From: Oscillospiraceae bacterium | Lineage (GTDB): Bacteria; Bacillota; Clostridia; Oscillospirales; Oscillospiraceae | Reading direction: 5' to 3' | DNA length: 7,045 nt | Assembly: GCA_016287555.1 (NCBI GenBank) | Contig: JAEFAK010000092.1 | Location: forward strand, 1-7,045 | Part shown: positions 1 to 5,699 of the stretch, piece by piece | Layout: each line of letters starts with the position of its first letter | How positions within the stretch are numbered: the first letter of the stretch is position 1 | Made by a program: the position numbers and the translations under genes | Notes under the pieces: model-generated | Database searches by the model: none | What the model saw: the letters and a program-made list of their open reading frames with translations, nothing else | What the model was told of the DNA's origin: nothing

Positions 1-1806
1 GCGCGCGATTTCATCATCAACAACAAGCCCGACGGCATAATAAACATCGTCGACGGGACGAACATCGAGCGCAACCTCTATCTCACGCTCCAGCTGCTGG
101 AGCTGCGCGTGCCGATGGTCGTCGCGCTCAACTATATGGACGAGGTCGCCGGAAACGGCGGCTCCATAGACGTCGAAAAGATGAGCGCCGCCCTCGGGGT
201 GCCCGTCGTGCCCATCGCCGCCGTCAAGGGAGACGGAGTTTCCGAGCTCGTGCGCCGCGCCGTCGAGACGGCTAAAGCCGGGCGCCTTCCCGCCGTTACG
301 GACTTCTGCACCTCCGATTCGCAGGTGCACCGATGCATCCACGCCGTCATCCACCTCATCGAGGATCACGCCGCCGGCATCGGAGTCTCGCCGCGCTTCT
401 GCACGGCCAAGCTCATCGAGGGCGATCCCGGCATGCAGGACGAGCTCGGTCTGGACGAGAACGAGCGCGAGCTTCTCGAGCACTGCATCGTGCAGATGGA
501 AAACGAGACCGGGCTGGACAGGAACGCCGCCCTCGCGGATATGCGCTATACGTTCATCGAGGGCGTCGTGGCCGAGTGCGTCAAAAAGCCGCGCGAGAGC
601 CGCGAGCACGCGCGCAGCGTCAAAATGGACAAGGTGCTGACGGGAAAGTACACCGCCATCCCCATCTTCATCGTCATCATGGGGCTCATCTTCTTCCTCA
701 CGTTCAACGTCATCGGCGCGTGGCTGCAGGACCTGCTGGCCTCCGGGATAGACCTGCTCGCCGGCGTCGTGGACAGGGCGCTCGAGGCCTACGGGATAAA
801 CCCCGTCGTCCACAGCCTGATAATAGACGGCATCTTTGCCGGCGTGGGGAGCGTGCTGAGCTTCCTGCCCATCATCGTCGTGCTGTTTCTGTTCCTCTCC
901 ATTCTGGAGGATACGGGCTATATGGCGCGCATCGCGTTTTTCATGGATAAGCTGCTGCGCAAGATCGGCCTCTCCGGCAGGAGCTTCGTCCCCATGCTCA
1001 TCGGCTTCGGCTGCACCGTCCCCGCCGTCATGGCGACGAGGACCGTCTCCGCCGACCGCGACCGCAAGATGACCATACTGCTGACGCCCTATATGAGCTG
1101 CTCGGCGAAGATACCCATATACGCGGTCTTTGCCGCGGCGTTTTTCGGCGGCCGCTCCGCGCTCGCCATGATAGTCATCTATCTGACGGGCATAATAATA
1201 GGCATAATCGTCGCGCTGGTCCTCAAGAAGACGGCCTATCGCGGCGAGCCCGTCCCCTTCGTCATGGAGCTGCCGAACTACCGCTTCCCGAGCCTGAAGA
1301 CGACGGGCCTGCTCCTCTGGGACAAGGTCAAGGACTTCCTGCGCCGGGCCTTCACGATCATTTTCGTGGCGACGGTCGTCATCTGGTTCCTGATGACGTT
1401 CGACGCGCGCCTGAACGTCGTCGAGGATTCCTCGGCGAGCCTGCTCGCGCTCATAGGCCGTTTCGTCGCGCCGATATTCAGGCCGCTCGGCTTCGGCGAC
1501 TGGCGCGTCGTGACCTCGCTCGTGACGGGCTTTACCGCCAAGGAGGCCGTCGTCTCGACGATGGCTGTCCTGCTCGAGACGGGGACGGCGGAGCTTCCCG
1601 CCGCGCTCGGCACGCTCTTTACGCCGCTGACGGCGGCGGCCTTCCTCGCCTTTACGCTGCTCTATACCCCGTGCGTCGCCGCCATTGCGACGATACGCCG
1701 CGAATTCGGCTCGACGCTGAAGACCGTCGGCGTAGTCGTGATGCAGTGCGGCGTCGCGTGGGTCGCCGCGCTGCTGGTCAATACGATAGGGGGTATCTTT
1801 GCATGA
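1..1806 (+). CDS. feoB: Ferrous iron transport protein B (FeoB), 5'-truncated by window edge
   Basis: FeoB is an inner-membrane ferrous iron transporter with an N-terminal cytosolic GTPase domain. The reading frame is open from base 1, giving 601 residues; the start, the P-loop (G1), G2 and G3 lie outside the window. The first residues (ARDF...INIVDGTNIERNLYLTLQ) match the FeoB G domain just after G3. The G4 guanine-specificity motif is NYMD at 44-47. The G5 position reads AAVKG (73-77) where SA-type is usual. A helical spacer then leads to the membrane domain from about residue 215. Gate motifs are present: GCTVPAVMATRT with Cys338, SCSAKIP with Cys367, GFTAKEAVVST, and LYTPCVAAIATIRRE with Cys558. 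The stop overlaps the start of the next gene (ATGA), so the two are probably translationally coupled. Family assignment is very secure; intact function cannot be judged without the 5' end. Confidence 0.97.
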   Translation, partial: ARDFIINNKPDGIINIVDGTNIERNLYLTLQLLELRVPMVVALNYMDEVAGNGGSIDVEKMSAALGVPVVPIAAVKGDGVSELVRRAVETAKAGRLPAVTDFCTSDSQVHRCIHAVIHLIEDHAAGIGVSPRFCTAKLIEGDPGMQDELGLDENERELLEHCIVQMENETGLDRNAALADMRYTFIEGVVAECVKKPRESREHARSVKMDKVLTGKYTAIPIFIVIMGLIFFLTFNVIGAWLQDLLASGIDLLAGVVDRALEAYGINPVVHSLIIDGIFAGVGSVLSFLPIIVVLFLFLSILEDTGYMARIAFFMDKLLRKIGLSGRSFVPMLIGFGCTVPAVMATRTVSADRDRKMTILLTPYMSCSAKIPIYAVFAAAFFGGRSALAMIVIYLTGIIIGIIVALVLKKTAYRGEPVPFVMELPNYRFPSLKTTGLLLWDKVKDFLRRAFTIIFVATVVIWFLMTFDARLNVVEDSSASLLALIGRFVAPIFRPLGFGDWRVVTSLVTGFTAKEAVVSTMAVLLETGTAELPAALGTLFTPLTAAAFLAFTLLYTPCVAAIATIRREFGSTLKTVGVVVMQCGVAWVAALLVNTIGGIFA

Positions 1807-1964
1807 ATCCCGCAAGCGTCATAGTCCTTGCCGCAGTCCTCGTCCTCGTCGCGCTGGCTCTGCGCGCGGCGATCAGAAAGGGCGGCTGCTCCTGCGGCAG
1901 CGGCGGCTGCACGGGCGACTGCGCCTCCTGCCGCTCCGCCTGCGCCAAAAAGCCCCGCAGATAA
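1803..1964 (+). CDS. FeoB-associated Cys-rich membrane protein
   Basis: This 53-residue protein starts at an ATG overlapping the feoB stop by four bases. An AGGGGG ribosome binding site (1788-1793) lies inside the feoB end, 9 nt upstream. Residues 4-24 form one hydrophobic helix, followed by a basic step (RKGG) and a short Cys-rich tail with six cysteines (29, 31, 36, 40, 43, 47) spaced CxC, CxxxC, CxxC and CxxxC. The tail ends in KKPRR. This architecture and position match the small FeoB-associated Cys-rich membrane proteins found next to feoB in many Firmicutes. The family has no settled mechanism; a role in binding iron or passing it to or from the FeoB pore is an inference from the cysteines and the coupling. 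The hairpin terminator directly downstream makes this the last gene of the feo unit. Longer upstream starts in this frame would lie deep inside feoB and are unlikely. Confidence 0.88.
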   Translation: MNPASVIVLAAVLVLVALALRAAIRKGGCSCGSGGCTGDCASCRSACAKKPRR

Positions 1965-1974
1965 AAACAAGAGA

Positions 1975-2012
1975 CCGCGCCGCGGGGAAAATGCCCGCGG
2001 CGCGGAGCTTTT
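1975..2012 (+). terminator. Rho-independent terminator of the feo operon
   Basis: A perfect 12-bp GC-only stem (1975-1986 paired with 1994-2005) encloses a 7-nt loop (GAAAATG). A short TTTT run at 2009-2012 begins three bases after the stem. It sits 10 nt after the stop of the Cys-rich protein gene. The stem is very strong but the U-run is short, so termination may be incomplete or pausing-assisted. Confidence 0.8.
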
Positions 2013-2027
2013 GCGCAAATCGGGGTA

Positions 2028-2056
2028 TTGACATCGGATAAAAGTTGTAATATTGT
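2028..2056 (+). promoter_or_regulatory. Sigma-A-type promoter for the radical SAM gene
   Basis: A perfect -35 hexamer TTGACA (2028-2033) is followed after 17 nt by TATTGT (2051-2056, four of six matches to TATAAT). The region is AT-rich against a GC-rich background and lies just after the feo terminator. Transcription would start near 2063, giving a leader of about 87 nt. The -35 is convincing; the exact -10 is less so, as overlapping TAAT-like hexamers exist but at poorer spacing. Confidence 0.65.
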
Positions 2057-2068
2057 TTTTAAGATATC

Positions 2069-2146
2069 GGCTTTTTAGCGGGAAAGCCATTTCCGCGCCG
2101 GGAGCCGGTTCACGTTCCGGGTTTGACTAAACGAAAAAAGGAACCG
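2069..2146 (+). promoter_or_regulatory. Possible structured leader masking the radical SAM RBS
   Basis: The leader can form a hairpin at 2069-2076/2081-2088 (GGCTTT with AAAGCC plus two G-U pairs, AGCG loop). Two further segments, CGGTTC (2106-2111) and GTTCC (2114-2118), are each complementary to the ribosome binding site region, GAACCG (2141-2146) and GGAAC (2140-2144) respectively. Either pairing would cover part of the Shine-Dalgarno sequence. The pairings are short (5-6 bp) and may be chance. I do not recognise a known riboswitch class. Confidence 0.25.
2136..2142 (+). promoter_or_regulatory. Ribosome binding site fixing the radical SAM start
   Basis: AAAAGGA lies 7 nt before the ATG at 2150. 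An in-frame TTG at 2123 lacks a comparable site and would place this Shine-Dalgarno sequence inside the gene, so ATG 2150 is preferred. Confidence 0.8.
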
Positions 2147-2149
2147 ACG

Positions 2150-3061
2150 ATGTATCATAATCCATACAAAACAAGAGAGGGCGGCGCGACTGTTTCGGTC
2201 TTCGTTCCCTATAACTGCAACAACAACTGCCCCTTCTGCATCAATAAGCAGGAATATGAGGATATGACGGGCTTCAGCGCGGAGAGCATCTGCCGGAGCA
2301 TCGCCATGATGGACAGCCTCACGCCCCGCTGCGACTTCGTGTTCACGGGCGGCGAGCCGCTGGCCAATCTGGAGTCCCTTCAGAAGATGCTCGACTGCGT
2401 CCCCGAGACGCACCGCGTCTTCATCAATACGACCCTGCCCCTGACCCACAGCTACGGCGAGGACGAGGTCGTGGACTTCCTCAACCGCAACAAGGCGAAG
2501 ATAACCTGCATCAACGTCTCCCGTCATCTTTTCCCCTACGTCGAGGAGAGCAACGACCATATCTTCACGCGCCTCGAGGTGCCCGCCCGCATCAACTGCG
2601 TGCTCGTCGGCGGCCATGATACAGATAAGCTGCTGCATTTCGTCCGCCGCTTCAGCGACGGGCTCGGGCTTCCCGTCCAGTTCCGCATGGACTATACCAA
2701 GACCACGCCGGAAAACCTCTATGACGAGTCGGACGACGCCATTTTGAAGGATCTCGACAGCATCTTCGAGTTCGTATCCCTGGCGGGCTGCCGCATCCGC
2801 TGCAACTACGAATTCATCTATAACGGCCGTCAGGTCAGCTATCATAAGACGCTCCCGTACTCGACCATCACCGAGACCGGGGAGGACGGCAGAGTCTACG
2901 ACGTGCTCTACGACATCATCGTCAAGCAGACGGGCGAGATACGCTCCGACTGGGACAAGGAGATAAAGCTCGATCTCGACGCATATAAGGACGTCGTCTT
3001 CGAGCCGAGCGACATGCATTTCATCAAGCGCAAAAAGTCCCGCCGCAAGTCCGGCAAATAG
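2150..3061 (+). CDS. Radical SAM protein of unknown function
   Basis: This 303-residue protein carries the radical SAM signature CNNNCPFC (Cys23, Cys27, Cys30), the CxxxCxxC motif that holds the [4Fe-4S] cluster which cleaves S-adenosylmethionine. TGGEP at 66-70 is the SAM amino-group binding motif, and INVSRH (121-126) sits where MoaA-like enzymes have their SAM-contacting beta strand. The partial TIM barrel appears to fill residues about 13-230. A short C-terminal region contains a Cys214/Cys218 pair (CRIRC) and a conserved-looking stretch ending VKQTGEIRSDWD, but no array of cysteines typical of a SPASM or twitch domain. The last eleven residues are almost all basic (KRKKSRRKSGK). It is probably cytosolic. 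The gene is monocistronic: own promoter, leader and terminator, and no neighbouring small peptide gene, so a peptide-maturase role has no support here. The superfamily is certain; substrate and reaction are unknown. Confidence 0.93.
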   Translation: MYHNPYKTREGGATVSVFVPYNCNNNCPFCINKQEYEDMTGFSAESICRSIAMMDSLTPRCDFVFTGGEPLANLESLQKMLDCVPETHRVFINTTLPLTHSYGEDEVVDFLNRNKAKITCINVSRHLFPYVEESNDHIFTRLEVPARINCVLVGGHDTDKLLHFVRRFSDGLGLPVQFRMDYTKTTPENLYDESDDAILKDLDSIFEFVSLAGCRIRCNYEFIYNGRQVSYHKTLPYSTITETGEDGRVYDVLYDIIVKQTGEIRSDWDKEIKLDLDAYKDVVFEPSDMHFIKRKKSRRKSGK

Positions 3062-3068
3062 AATCCCA

Positions 3069-3099
3069 GCGCCGAGCACCTTTCGCCCGGCGCGTTTTT
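3069..3099 (+). terminator. Rho-independent terminator after the radical SAM gene
   Basis: GCGCCG (3069-3074) pairs with CGGCGC (3088-3093). After one A-C mismatch, two more G-C pairs extend the stem inward, leaving a 7-nt loop (ACCTTTC). TTTTT follows at 3095-3099. It begins 7 nt after the stop codon. Confidence 0.85.
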
Positions 3100-3100
3100 C

Positions 3101-3128
3101 TTGCAATAATCTCCAAATCATATATAAT
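3101..3128 (+). promoter_or_regulatory. Promoter for the YczE-like / M32 peptidase unit
   Basis: A consensus -10 TATAAT (3123-3128) is preceded at 16 nt by TTGCAA (3101-3106, four of six matches to TTGACA). It lies immediately after the upstream terminator. The predicted transcription start near 3135 gives a leader of about 35 nt before the ATG at 3170, and makes the TTG at 3140 an implausible start. Confidence 0.7.
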
Positions 3129-3157
3129 CTGATTTAGCCTTGAGAAAAAGCCGGACG

Positions 3158-3162
3158 AGGGA
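3158..3162 (+). promoter_or_regulatory. Ribosome binding site fixing the membrane protein start
   Basis: AGGGA lies 7 nt before the ATG at 3170. The alternative in-frame TTG at 3140 has no purine-rich sequence ahead of it and lies only about 5 nt after the predicted transcript start. Confidence 0.7.
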
Positions 3163-3169
3163 CGGGAAG

Positions 3170-3874
3170 ATGCGGAAGAAGCGGATTTTTTACAGCGAGA
3201 TAGCCTACGTGCTCGGCGTCGTCTTCGTCGCGCTCGGAGTGGCGTTTTGCGGGAAAGCGGATCTCGGCTTTTCCATGATAGTCGCGCCCGCGTATATCCT
3301 GCACCGCTGGATAAGTCCGGTCTGGCCCTTTTTCTCCTTCGGCATGGCCGAGTATACGTTCCAGGCGCTGCTGGTCCTCCTTCTCGCGCTAGCGCTGCGC
3401 CGCTTCCGGCTGAGCTATCTGCTGTCCTTCGTGACGGCCGTCATATACGGCTTCGTGCTCGACGGGCTTCTCGCGCTGCTCTCGTTTCTTCCGGCGGACG
3501 AAATATGGCTTCGCGCGATATGGTTCGTCCTCGGCGTGCTCATAACGGCGGCGGGCGTTTCGATGATGTTCCATACCTATCTCTCGCCGCAGGTATACGA
3601 GCTCGTCGTCAAGGAGGTCTCCGCGTATTTCCACGCGGACATCAACAAGGTCAAGATTGGCTACGACGCATCCAGCCTCGTTTTGAGCGTCATCCTCAGC
3701 TTCATCGCCTTCGGCTTCGGCAGGTTCGTCGGCGTCAGCTGGGGGACGGTCGTCATTACGCTGGTCAACGGCTTCATCATTTCGAGGTTTTCCAGACTCT
3801 ATGAAAAGCATCTGCATTTCAGGGACGCTTTTCCCTGGCGAAAGTTTTTCACGGGGGAGGACCCCGTCAAATAA
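3170..3874 (+). CDS. YczE/YitT-type integral membrane protein (DUF6198-like)
   Basis: This 234-residue protein has five clear hydrophobic segments at about residues 9-28, 57-76, 83-105, 113-135 and 168-204, the last long enough to be two helices or one with a re-entrant part. Short basic loops separate them (RRFR at 77-80, KVK at 160-162). Motifs fit the YczE/YyaS-type membrane family: GKADLGFSMIVAPAY after helix 1, an acidic residue in helix 3 (D98), KVKIGYD before the last segment, and the SWGTVVITLVNGFIIS ending. No biochemical role is established for the family, and transport or regulatory functions would be guesses. It is first in a unit with the M32 carboxypeptidase, only 27 nt apart with no terminator between, so the two are probably co-transcribed. 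Fold and family are fairly sure; function is unknown. Confidence 0.85.
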   Translation: MRKKRIFYSEIAYVLGVVFVALGVAFCGKADLGFSMIVAPAYILHRWISPVWPFFSFGMAEYTFQALLVLLLALALRRFRLSYLLSFVTAVIYGFVLDGLLALLSFLPADEIWLRAIWFVLGVLITAAGVSMMFHTYLSPQVYELVVKEVSAYFHADINKVKIGYDASSLVLSVILSFIAFGFGRFVGVSWGTVVITLVNGFIISRFSRLYEKHLHFRDAFPWRKFFTGEDPVK

Positions 3875-3888
3875 TAATCTGCCCATTT

Positions 3889-3895
3889 GGAGGTG
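3889..3895 (+). promoter_or_regulatory. Ribosome binding site fixing the M32 peptidase start
   Basis: GGAGGTG, a near-perfect Shine-Dalgarno sequence, lies 6 nt before the ATG at 3902. A TTG five codons upstream (3887) overlaps this site and so cannot be the natural start. Confidence 0.85.
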
Positions 3896-3901
3896 CCATA
3901 C

Positions 3902-5401
3902 ATGACTCTTGATCAAGCCCGCGCCGAGCTCAAGTCCCGTCAGGCGCGCATGAGCGCTTACGCTCACGCGACAGCGCTCATCTACTATGACGGCGTGACC
4001 GCCGCCCCGAAGGGCACGGCAGAAAACCGCGCCCAGACCCTCGCCGTCCTCAGCGAGGAGAGCTACAGGCTCTCGACCGACGAAAAGTTTATCGAGACGC
4101 TCGAATTCCTCGATGAAAACAGCTCCGAGCTCAGCGAAGCGGAGCGCAGGCAGGTCTATCTGCTTCTCAAGGACATCCGCGCCATGCGCAAGATACCCAT
4201 GGAGGAGTTCGTCGCCTACCAGCGCCTGCTGGCCGAGGCCGACGCCGTCTGGCACGAGGCCAAGGAAAAGAGCGATTTCCCGCTCTTCGAGCCTCTGCTC
4301 AGGCAGATATTCGATACCAACGTCAGATTCGCCGGCTACATAGCTCCCGAGAAGAAGCCCTACGACTACTGGCTCGGCGAGTATGAGGACGGCCTCACCA
4401 TGGAAAAGTGCGACGGATTTTTCGCGGCCGTGCGCGCAAGGCTCGTTCCGCTCATCGAGAAGGCCTCCGCGGCCAAGCCCGTCGACGAATCCGTCATAAA
4501 CGGCTGCTTCCCGACGGCGAAGCAGGAGGAGCTCTCGACATGGCTCATGAAGACCATAGGCCTCGACCTCGACCACGTCGGCATCACGACGACCGAGCAC
4601 CCCTTCACGACGAGCTTCGGCTCCCACTTCGACGAGCGCATCACGACGCACTACCACGAGGAAGATTTCTCGATGTCCATGTTCTCCGTCATCCATGAGG
4701 GCGGCCACGCGCTCTACGATACCGGCAGCGCGGACGAGCTGGCCTACACCGTTCTCGACGGCGGGGTCTCCATGGGCGTCCATGAGAGCCAGAGCAGGTT
4801 CTATGAAAACATACTCGGCCGCAGCCGCGGCTTCTGCGAGCTGGCGTTCCCAAAGCTCGTCGAGCTCTTCCCGCAGCTTTCGAAATACACCGCGGAAGAC
4901 TTCTACCGCGCCGTCAACCGCGTGCGCCCGTCCCTCATAAGGACCGAGGCCGACGAGGTCACCTACTGCCTGCACGTCATGATCCGCTATGAGATAGAAA
5001 AGCGCGTCATGGCGGGCGAGCTCGCCGTTCACGATCTGCCCGGCGAGTGGAACAGGCTTTATAAGGAATATCTCGGCGTGGACGTGCCCGACGACAGGCA
5101 GGGCGTCCTGCAGGACAGCCACTGGTCCGGCGGCATGATAGGCTATTTCCCGTCCTACGCGCTCGGCAGCGCCTACGGGGCTCAGTTCCTCGCGAAGATG
5201 CGCGAGAGCGTCGACGTCGACGGCTGCCTCCGCAGGGGGGACTTCGCCCCCATCAACGCGTGGAACCGCGAGAACATCTGGCGCCACGGCTGCCTCTACG
5301 CGCCCGACAAGCTCCTTGAGCGCGTGTTCGGCGCCCCGTTCGATCCGAAGTACTATCTCGATTACCTCGAGAGCAAGGTCAAGGACGTTTACGGCGTCTG
5401 A
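3902..5401 (+). CDS. M32 family metallocarboxypeptidase (thermostable carboxypeptidase 1 type)
   Basis: This zinc carboxypeptidase removes C-terminal residues from peptides, with broad specificity in the family. It has 499 residues, the usual length for M32, and no signal peptide, so it is probably cytosolic. All the characteristic M32 motifs are present in order: HPF (233-235), DERIT (244-248, the DxRxT motif), the zinc site HEGGH (265-269), HES (294-296, with Glu295 as third zinc ligand, 30 residues after His265 as in characterised members), LIRTEAD (345-351) and GVLQDSHW (401-408) followed by a GYFPSY loop. No catalytic residue is missing, so it should be active. The gene follows the membrane protein gene by 27 nt and is closed by a strong terminator, making it last in the unit. 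With the M3 oligoendopeptidase downstream, it suggests intracellular peptide recycling or nutrient peptide breakdown (inference). Confidence 0.97.
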   Translation: MTLDQARAELKSRQARMSAYAHATALIYYDGVTAAPKGTAENRAQTLAVLSEESYRLSTDEKFIETLEFLDENSSELSEAERRQVYLLLKDIRAMRKIPMEEFVAYQRLLAEADAVWHEAKEKSDFPLFEPLLRQIFDTNVRFAGYIAPEKKPYDYWLGEYEDGLTMEKCDGFFAAVRARLVPLIEKASAAKPVDESVINGCFPTAKQEELSTWLMKTIGLDLDHVGITTTEHPFTTSFGSHFDERITTHYHEEDFSMSMFSVIHEGGHALYDTGSADELAYTVLDGGVSMGVHESQSRFYENILGRSRGFCELAFPKLVELFPQLSKYTAEDFYRAVNRVRPSLIRTEADEVTYCLHVMIRYEIEKRVMAGELAVHDLPGEWNRLYKEYLGVDVPDDRQGVLQDSHWSGGMIGYFPSYALGSAYGAQFLAKMRESVDVDGCLRRGDFAPINAWNRENIWRHGCLYAPDKLLERVFGAPFDPKYYLDYLESKVKDVYGV

Positions 5402-5417
5402 CTCTGAAGACTTGCGG

Positions 5418-5453
5418 AAGGCCGGCGGTCCCGCGCGGACCCGCCGGCCTTTT
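5418..5453 (+). terminator. Rho-independent terminator after the M32 peptidase gene
   Basis: A long stem pairs 5418-5431 with 5437-5451, interrupted only by one bulged C (5442). The loop is CGCGC (5432-5436). TTTT at 5450-5453 follows, its first two bases also able to pair with AA at 5418-5419. It begins 16 nt after the stop. Confidence 0.9.
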
Positions 5454-5473
5454 CATCTTATTCGCTTTATTCA

Positions 5474-5501
5474 TTGAATTACTTGATTAAATAGGTATAA
5501 G
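5474..5501 (+). promoter_or_regulatory. Possible distal promoter for the M3 peptidase
   Basis: TTGAAT (5474-5479) and TATAAG (5496-5501) are spaced by 16 nt and match four and five of six consensus bases. The stretch is very AT-rich, so chance matches are expected. If real, it would give a leader of about 190 nt. Confidence 0.35.
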
Positions 5502-5558
5502 AGCAAAAGACCCGACAAAGTGAATAAGAAACTTTTTAACAAAAATTATGCATTTTTC

Positions 5559-5587
5559 TTGCTTTATCTTTAGGTTTATGCTATTGT
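5559..5587 (+). promoter_or_regulatory. Probable proximal promoter for the M3 peptidase
   Basis: TTGCTT (5559-5564) and TATTGT (5582-5587) are spaced by 17 nt, with an extended -10 element (TGC at 5579-5581). The -10 hexamer and spacing equal those proposed for the radical SAM gene. Transcription would start near 5594. The rest of the 298-base gap (5402-5699) holds the terminator, AT-rich sequence with no credible gene, a small hairpin (5620-5625/5633-5638) and a 5-bp hairpin (5669-5673/5679-5683) just before the ribosome binding site. Confidence 0.5.
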
Positions 5588-5699
5588 AATATCCCTCGAT
5601 TTATGATAAAACGTAGAATAGGTTTATTTATAAAACCTGCTCTTTTGATTTAAAGCGACAGACTATTCGGGCCGAAAAGGCTCAAAGGGAGGCGCAGCA

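Noticed and set aside
333..950. Arg/His-rich open frame inside feoB on the + strand
   Set aside because: It is a +2 shadow of feoB with a composition typical of out-of-frame GC-rich DNA.
1662..2090. Antisense open frame spanning the feoB end and the Cys-rich gene
   Set aside because: It crosses the feo terminator hairpin and overlaps two supported genes; the translation is an Ala-rich low-complexity shadow.
2123..2149. TTG-initiated N-terminal extension of the radical SAM protein
   Set aside because: The strong AAAAGGA site is placed for ATG 2150, and no ribosome binding site precedes the TTG.
2075..3121. Antisense open frame (348 codons) opposite the radical SAM gene
   Set aside because: It crosses the terminator and promoters on both sides of the radical SAM gene and shows no domain; it is a composition artefact.
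3389..5287. Long antisense open frame (632 codons) opposite the membrane protein and M32 peptidase genes
   Set aside because: Both sense genes have complete family motifs. The antisense frame stays open because TTA, CTA and TCA codons are rare in these GC-rich genes. Its translation is low-complexity (Ala, Glu, Val, Leu, Arg) with no recognisable domain.
5620..5643. AGGTTT/AAACCT hairpin followed by a few T residues, as a possible attenuator before the M3 peptidase
   Set aside because: A 6-bp AU-rich stem and an interrupted T stretch are too weak to call a terminator, and similar structures are expected by chance in AT-rich sequence.
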